Below are positions 61,717-64,000 of a stretch of 64,000 nucleotides of DNA, in pieces. The stretch covers positions 44,282 through 108,281 of the forward strand of contig NZ_FOWD01000014.1 in the NCBI RefSeq assembly GCF_900115365.1, in the 5' to 3' direction. Each line of letters starts with the position of its first letter. The first letter of the stretch is position 1. The DNA is from Anaerocolumna aminovalerica (GTDB taxonomy: Bacteria; Bacillota; Clostridia; Lachnospirales; Lachnospiraceae). The position numbers and the translations under genes were made by a program. The notes beneath the pieces are model-generated. The model made no database searches, was not told the DNA's origin, and worked only from the letters and a program-made list of their open reading frames with translations.

Positions 61717-63120
61717 TCATTGTACTTGCCAAAGGGCAGGAACATTGGAAGGTTCCCAGCCTACCAGTGATGTATGGGGCTGAATGCATTTATAATTTTT
61801 ACCACTGTAGTAAACAATATCTCCTACCTTATACGCGGTATTTGGTGCCCATGTCTGGTAATTACCTCCGTTATCAATTGTGTAAGTAACGCTGTTAACA
61901 GCAGAATCATTCATTCCGGGTGCTGTAGCATATGCTTTAATGGTAGTAGTTGAAGATACATTGATTGCGCCTGAATAAACAGGTGAACCGGAATTTGGTG
62001 TGCTTCCGTCCGTTGTATACCTGATAGTTGCACCACTTGTTGCACAGGTAATAGTTACACTCTGTGCCGAATTATATTTTCCTCCTGCCGGACTGAAGGC
62101 TGGCGTTACCACTGTCTGCTGCTGGCCACCTCCACCTAACGAGTTAAGATGTGGTTTTACAGTATTTGCAAAGTTATAGCCATTAGAAGCATCCCAGTTA
62201 ATTGACCATGTCATAGCACCCCGAATTGTGGGATACGTATGAGGCGGCTTAAATGTTCCCCCATTGGAACCATTATACAGGCAATCTAGAGCTGCATTCA
62301 CAACTGTTGGGGATACATATCCGCCACCAGCTCCAGATGGTGAAGCAGGCAGACCAAGACCTACCTGATCCGGACGCAATCCATTTTCAAGCTGGATAGT
62401 TGCCAGTGCAGTAAGGAAGTCTACTGTTCCCTGTGAGTATACCTTTCCATCATATCCAAGCATTGCACCTGAATTATAGTACTGAGTATTGACAATAGTA
62501 AGTATATCCTTAATATTCAAAGCCAATTGGAAATAGGAACTGCTAGGTGACTGCATGTAAATTGTTTCCGGAGCCATAGTAATAATCAGACCAGGCCCCG
62601 CTTTTGATGAAAGCGAGCGTAAAGCAGATGCCATGTAGGTTGGATTTACTCCATTCTCCAAGTCGATATCAACACCATCAAACCCATACTTTGTCATCAG
62701 AGAATAGACGCTGTTGGCAAAGTTGGTAGCAGCATTTGAATCCTCAACCCTGATAGTGCCGTTTTGGCCACCAACAGAAATAATAACCTTCTGTCCTCGC
62801 CCTTTCACTGTAGCTATATCGGATATGAACTGAGATTCCGTATAGCCACCTAGTGCCGATGACAACCCTGAATCCAAGGTAAAGCTGACAGCACCTGGAG
62901 TACTTGTAGCATCAGCAAATGCAACCGCAATGATGTCATAGGAAACTGGAACATCACTAATACGCAGACATTTTGCACCATTATTAAAGTTTTGCCAATA
63001 ACCGGTCAGAAGATGGGTTGGCAGTCCACTCTGGGCATATGAAGTAATTGGATTTTTTCCAATAGTTACTGCTATCATCAGACACATTAAAAGGAAAGAC
63101 CATATTTTTTTACCTTTCAC
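61717..63120 (-). CDS. GH18 chitinase with chitobiase-type and CBM5/12 modules
   Basis: Secreted chitinase (467 aa). The GTG at 63120 has GGAGG eight bases upstream; the apparent ATG at 63135 would swallow that site. Signal peptide: residues about 5-30 (cleavage near SYAQS). The GH18 barrel (about 32-325) has VIISVGGQ and the catalytic motif FDGVDIDLE (Glu about 148), and ends AMTWSINWDA (Trp of the last strand). After a Gly/Gln linker comes a chitobiase-like Ig/FN3 module (about 335-415, IRYTTDGSTPNSGSPVYSG), then a C-terminal CBM5/12 chitin-binding module (about 420-467, NTAYKVGDIVYYSGKNYKCI ending EPSNVPALWQVQ). It hydrolyses chitin outside the cell. Confidence 0.93.
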   Translation of the reverse strand: MKGKKIWSFLLMCLMIAVTIGKNPITSYAQSGLPTHLLTGYWQNFNNGAKCLRISDVPVSYDIIAVAFADATSTPGAVSFTLDSGLSSALGGYTESQFISDIATVKGRGQKVIISVGGQNGTIRVEDSNAATNFANSVYSLMTKYGFDGVDIDLENGVNPTYMASALRSLSSKAGPGLIITMAPETIYMQSPSSSYFQLALNIKDILTIVNTQYYNSGAMLGYDGKVYSQGTVDFLTALATIQLENGLRPDQVGLGLPASPSGAGGGYVSPTVVNAALDCLYNGSNGGTFKPPHTYPTIRGAMTWSINWDASNGYNFANTVKPHLNSLGGGGQQQTVVTPAFSPAGGKYNSAQSVTITCATSGATIRYTTDGSTPNSGSPVYSGAINVSSTTTIKAYATAPGMNDSAVNSVTYTIDNGGNYQTWAPNTAYKVGDIVYYSGKNYKCIQPHTSLVGWEPSNVPALWQVQ

Positions 63121-63160
63121 AATGAATACCTCCATATTTTAGATAGTTTTAGATATGAAT

Positions 63161-63345
63161 TTACTGAACCTGCCAAAGAGCAGGAACATTTGAAGGCTCC
63201 CAGCCTGCTAGTGAAGTATGGGGTTGAAAAATTATAATTTTTATCGCTGTAAGAAACCATATCTCCCGCCTTATATGCGGTATTTCTGTTTAAATACAGA
63301 CAATCTGTCCTGCATATGTGTTAGCCCTTACTAGGTTCACCTCCT
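63161..63345 (-). pseudogene. Remnant of a second chitinase (CBM5/12 module and orphan ribosome site)
   Basis: On the minus strand, 63290-63161 reads NTAYKAGDMVSYSDKNYN, then after a two-base deletion HTSLAGWEPSNVPALWQVQ and a stop. This is a diverged copy of the CBM5/12 module of the neighbouring chitinase. Upstream, AGGAGGTGAA (63345-63336) is a strong ribosome site with no suitable start codon, as if most of the gene was deleted. The fragment is frameshifted and not expected to be functional. Confidence 0.8.
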
Positions 63346-63790
63346 GTTCTTAAATTTTATAGAAACTTAGGATTCTTAATTAATGTAAGTTAAAATTTTA
63401 ATTGTAAACCAGCAGATTAAAAATAGGATGTAAGAAATAGAATTTCCCTTGCAGCATAGAAGTTAAAATTTTCCCACACAATCACTTATAGCCTTCCCCC
63501 CTTTAGAATTACTCCAAGGTAAAAGAGTAGGTTCCCGGAAGAATTTCACTATAATTTTATTGTACAGCTTCCTAAAAAATGTTGTAATAACTTGGTATTT
63601 ATTGTACGGTCTTGCCTTGTCATAACCAACACCTAAGAACAATCCTCAAACCTGAGATTTTTATCCTACTGCACCCGTCACATCTCCTTTAGGTAAAAAA
63701 GTGTCTTCGGCACATCAGCTCCCCTAGCCCCTCATTCATGAGGGGAATCTGGGGGTTTCTTTTTTTGTCATTCTGTTTCATAATAGTCAT
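63346..63790. other. Region between chitinase remnant and IS91-type transposase
   Basis: No intact gene. A CCCCTCATTCATGAGGGG hairpin (about 63734-63751), flanked by complementary CCCCTAG and TCTGGGGG, lies 40 bases before the transposase start and may belong to the end of the insertion element. Its outer boundary could not be fixed. Confidence 0.5.
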
Positions 63791-64000
63791 ATGAATATAT
63801 TACAGAAGATTTTCAATGACAATTATGAAATAATTAAATATTCTCTTCATCCTCGCCATGTTGTTATGGAAAACATTGAAAAGATGATTAACTGCGGCGA
63901 TCCTTCCTTTGGCGGTGCCATGTACGGCTGTTCCCATTGTGGTGAACTTAAATTCGTTCCGTTTCGCTGTCACTCCAAGTTTTGCCCTACCTGTGGCAAC
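63791..64000 (+). mobile_element. IS91/IS801-type transposase, 5' end only (runs off the window)
   Basis: The frame from ATG 63791 stays open to the window edge (70 codons). MNILQKIFNDNYEIIKYSLH is followed by a zinc-binding region, CGDPSFGGAMYGCSHCGEL and RCHSKFCPTCGN, the cysteine/histidine pattern of the N-terminal domain of Y2 (rolling-circle, HUH) transposases of the IS91 family. The catalytic HUH and tyrosine motifs would lie beyond the window. No strong ribosome site is visible. IS91-type elements can carry adjacent DNA when they move; a chitinase remnant lies 0.5 kb upstream. Confidence 0.85.

Noticed and set aside
1..64000. CRISPR arrays, rRNA or tRNA genes, prophage
   Set aside because: No regularly spaced repeats of CRISPR type, no tRNA/rRNA-like sequence recognised, and no phage structural genes.

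Overview
The window looks like chromosome from a low-GC, Gram-positive anaerobe of the Clostridia, most likely a polysaccharide-degrading Lachnospiraceae relative (Lachnoclostridium/Clostridium phytofermentans-like). The evidence is the strong AG-rich ribosome binding sites, frequent TTG/GTG starts, many lipoprotein-type solute-binding proteins, ECF transporters, a close match to clostridial cellobiose phosphorylase, and a chitinase with a chitin-binding module. No rRNA, tRNA or CRISPR array was seen. Assignments come from reading motifs; no database search was run.

Layout. 1-3.2 kb: glycine betaine/choline-type ABC importer (opuAC-AB-AA). 3.3-9.3 kb: two ECF-type S components, a TudS-related desulfidase, a GNAT protein, and an operon of uridine/nucleoside phosphorylase, S, T and two A subunits. 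Together these suggest uptake and breakdown of a nucleoside, possibly a thiolated one. 9.3-12.8 kb: a decayed regulator fragment, a TPR-like membrane protein with a DUF6273-like domain, an HD hydrolase and uridine kinase. 13-16.8 kb: ABC-2 exporter with two permeases. 18.4-23.5 kb: complete branched-chain amino acid importer (livJHMGF). 24.3-26.1 kb: TetR regulator and alpha/beta hydrolase behind a clear double operator. 26.2-29.2 kb: exported M16 metalloprotease. 29.4-33.4 kb: BtuCDF-type ABC importer with a ModE-like regulator, a THEP1-like NTPase and a ModE-box-like operator, read as molybdate/tungstate uptake. 33.4-40.7 kb: cello-oligosaccharide regulon (MalFG-type permeases, binding protein, LacI regulator, divergent GH94 cellobiose phosphorylase). 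40.8-43.2 kb: polar amino acid importer. 43.5-50.4 kb: DUF5808-like membrane protein, GAF-GGDEF protein, Dus, ArsC/Spx-like protein, M20 amidohydrolase, Nudix hydrolase, Lrp/AsnC regulator. 50.5-55.1 kb: two MATE exporters around an XRE regulator. 55.3-60.7 kb: NagZ-like GH3 lipoprotein, a large composite palindrome, a frameshifted VanZ-family gene, and a BlaI/M56 sensor pair. 60.8-64 kb: uracil-DNA glycosylase-like protein, GH18 chitinase, remains of a second chitin-binding module, and the 5' end of an IS91-type transposase running off the window.

The most unusual material is non-coding. At least four dispersed repeat families are visible. (i) Four palindromic elements with ends ACGCTTTGC/GCAAAGCTG, two of them inverted around a 403-bp AT-rich core, with conserved loops and compensated arm changes. 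(ii) Two elements with ends AGGCTGYTGYAAAAC and a shared central motif. (iii) A two-stem, pseudoknot-like leader upstream of uridine kinase and a MATE gene, whose downstream part recurs before an amino acid transporter ATPase gene. (iv) A two-palindrome intergenic repeat at 4.6 and 49.8 kb. Promoter/operator architectures for tetR, the Mo-type transporter, the lacI/GH94 pair and blaI can be read directly.
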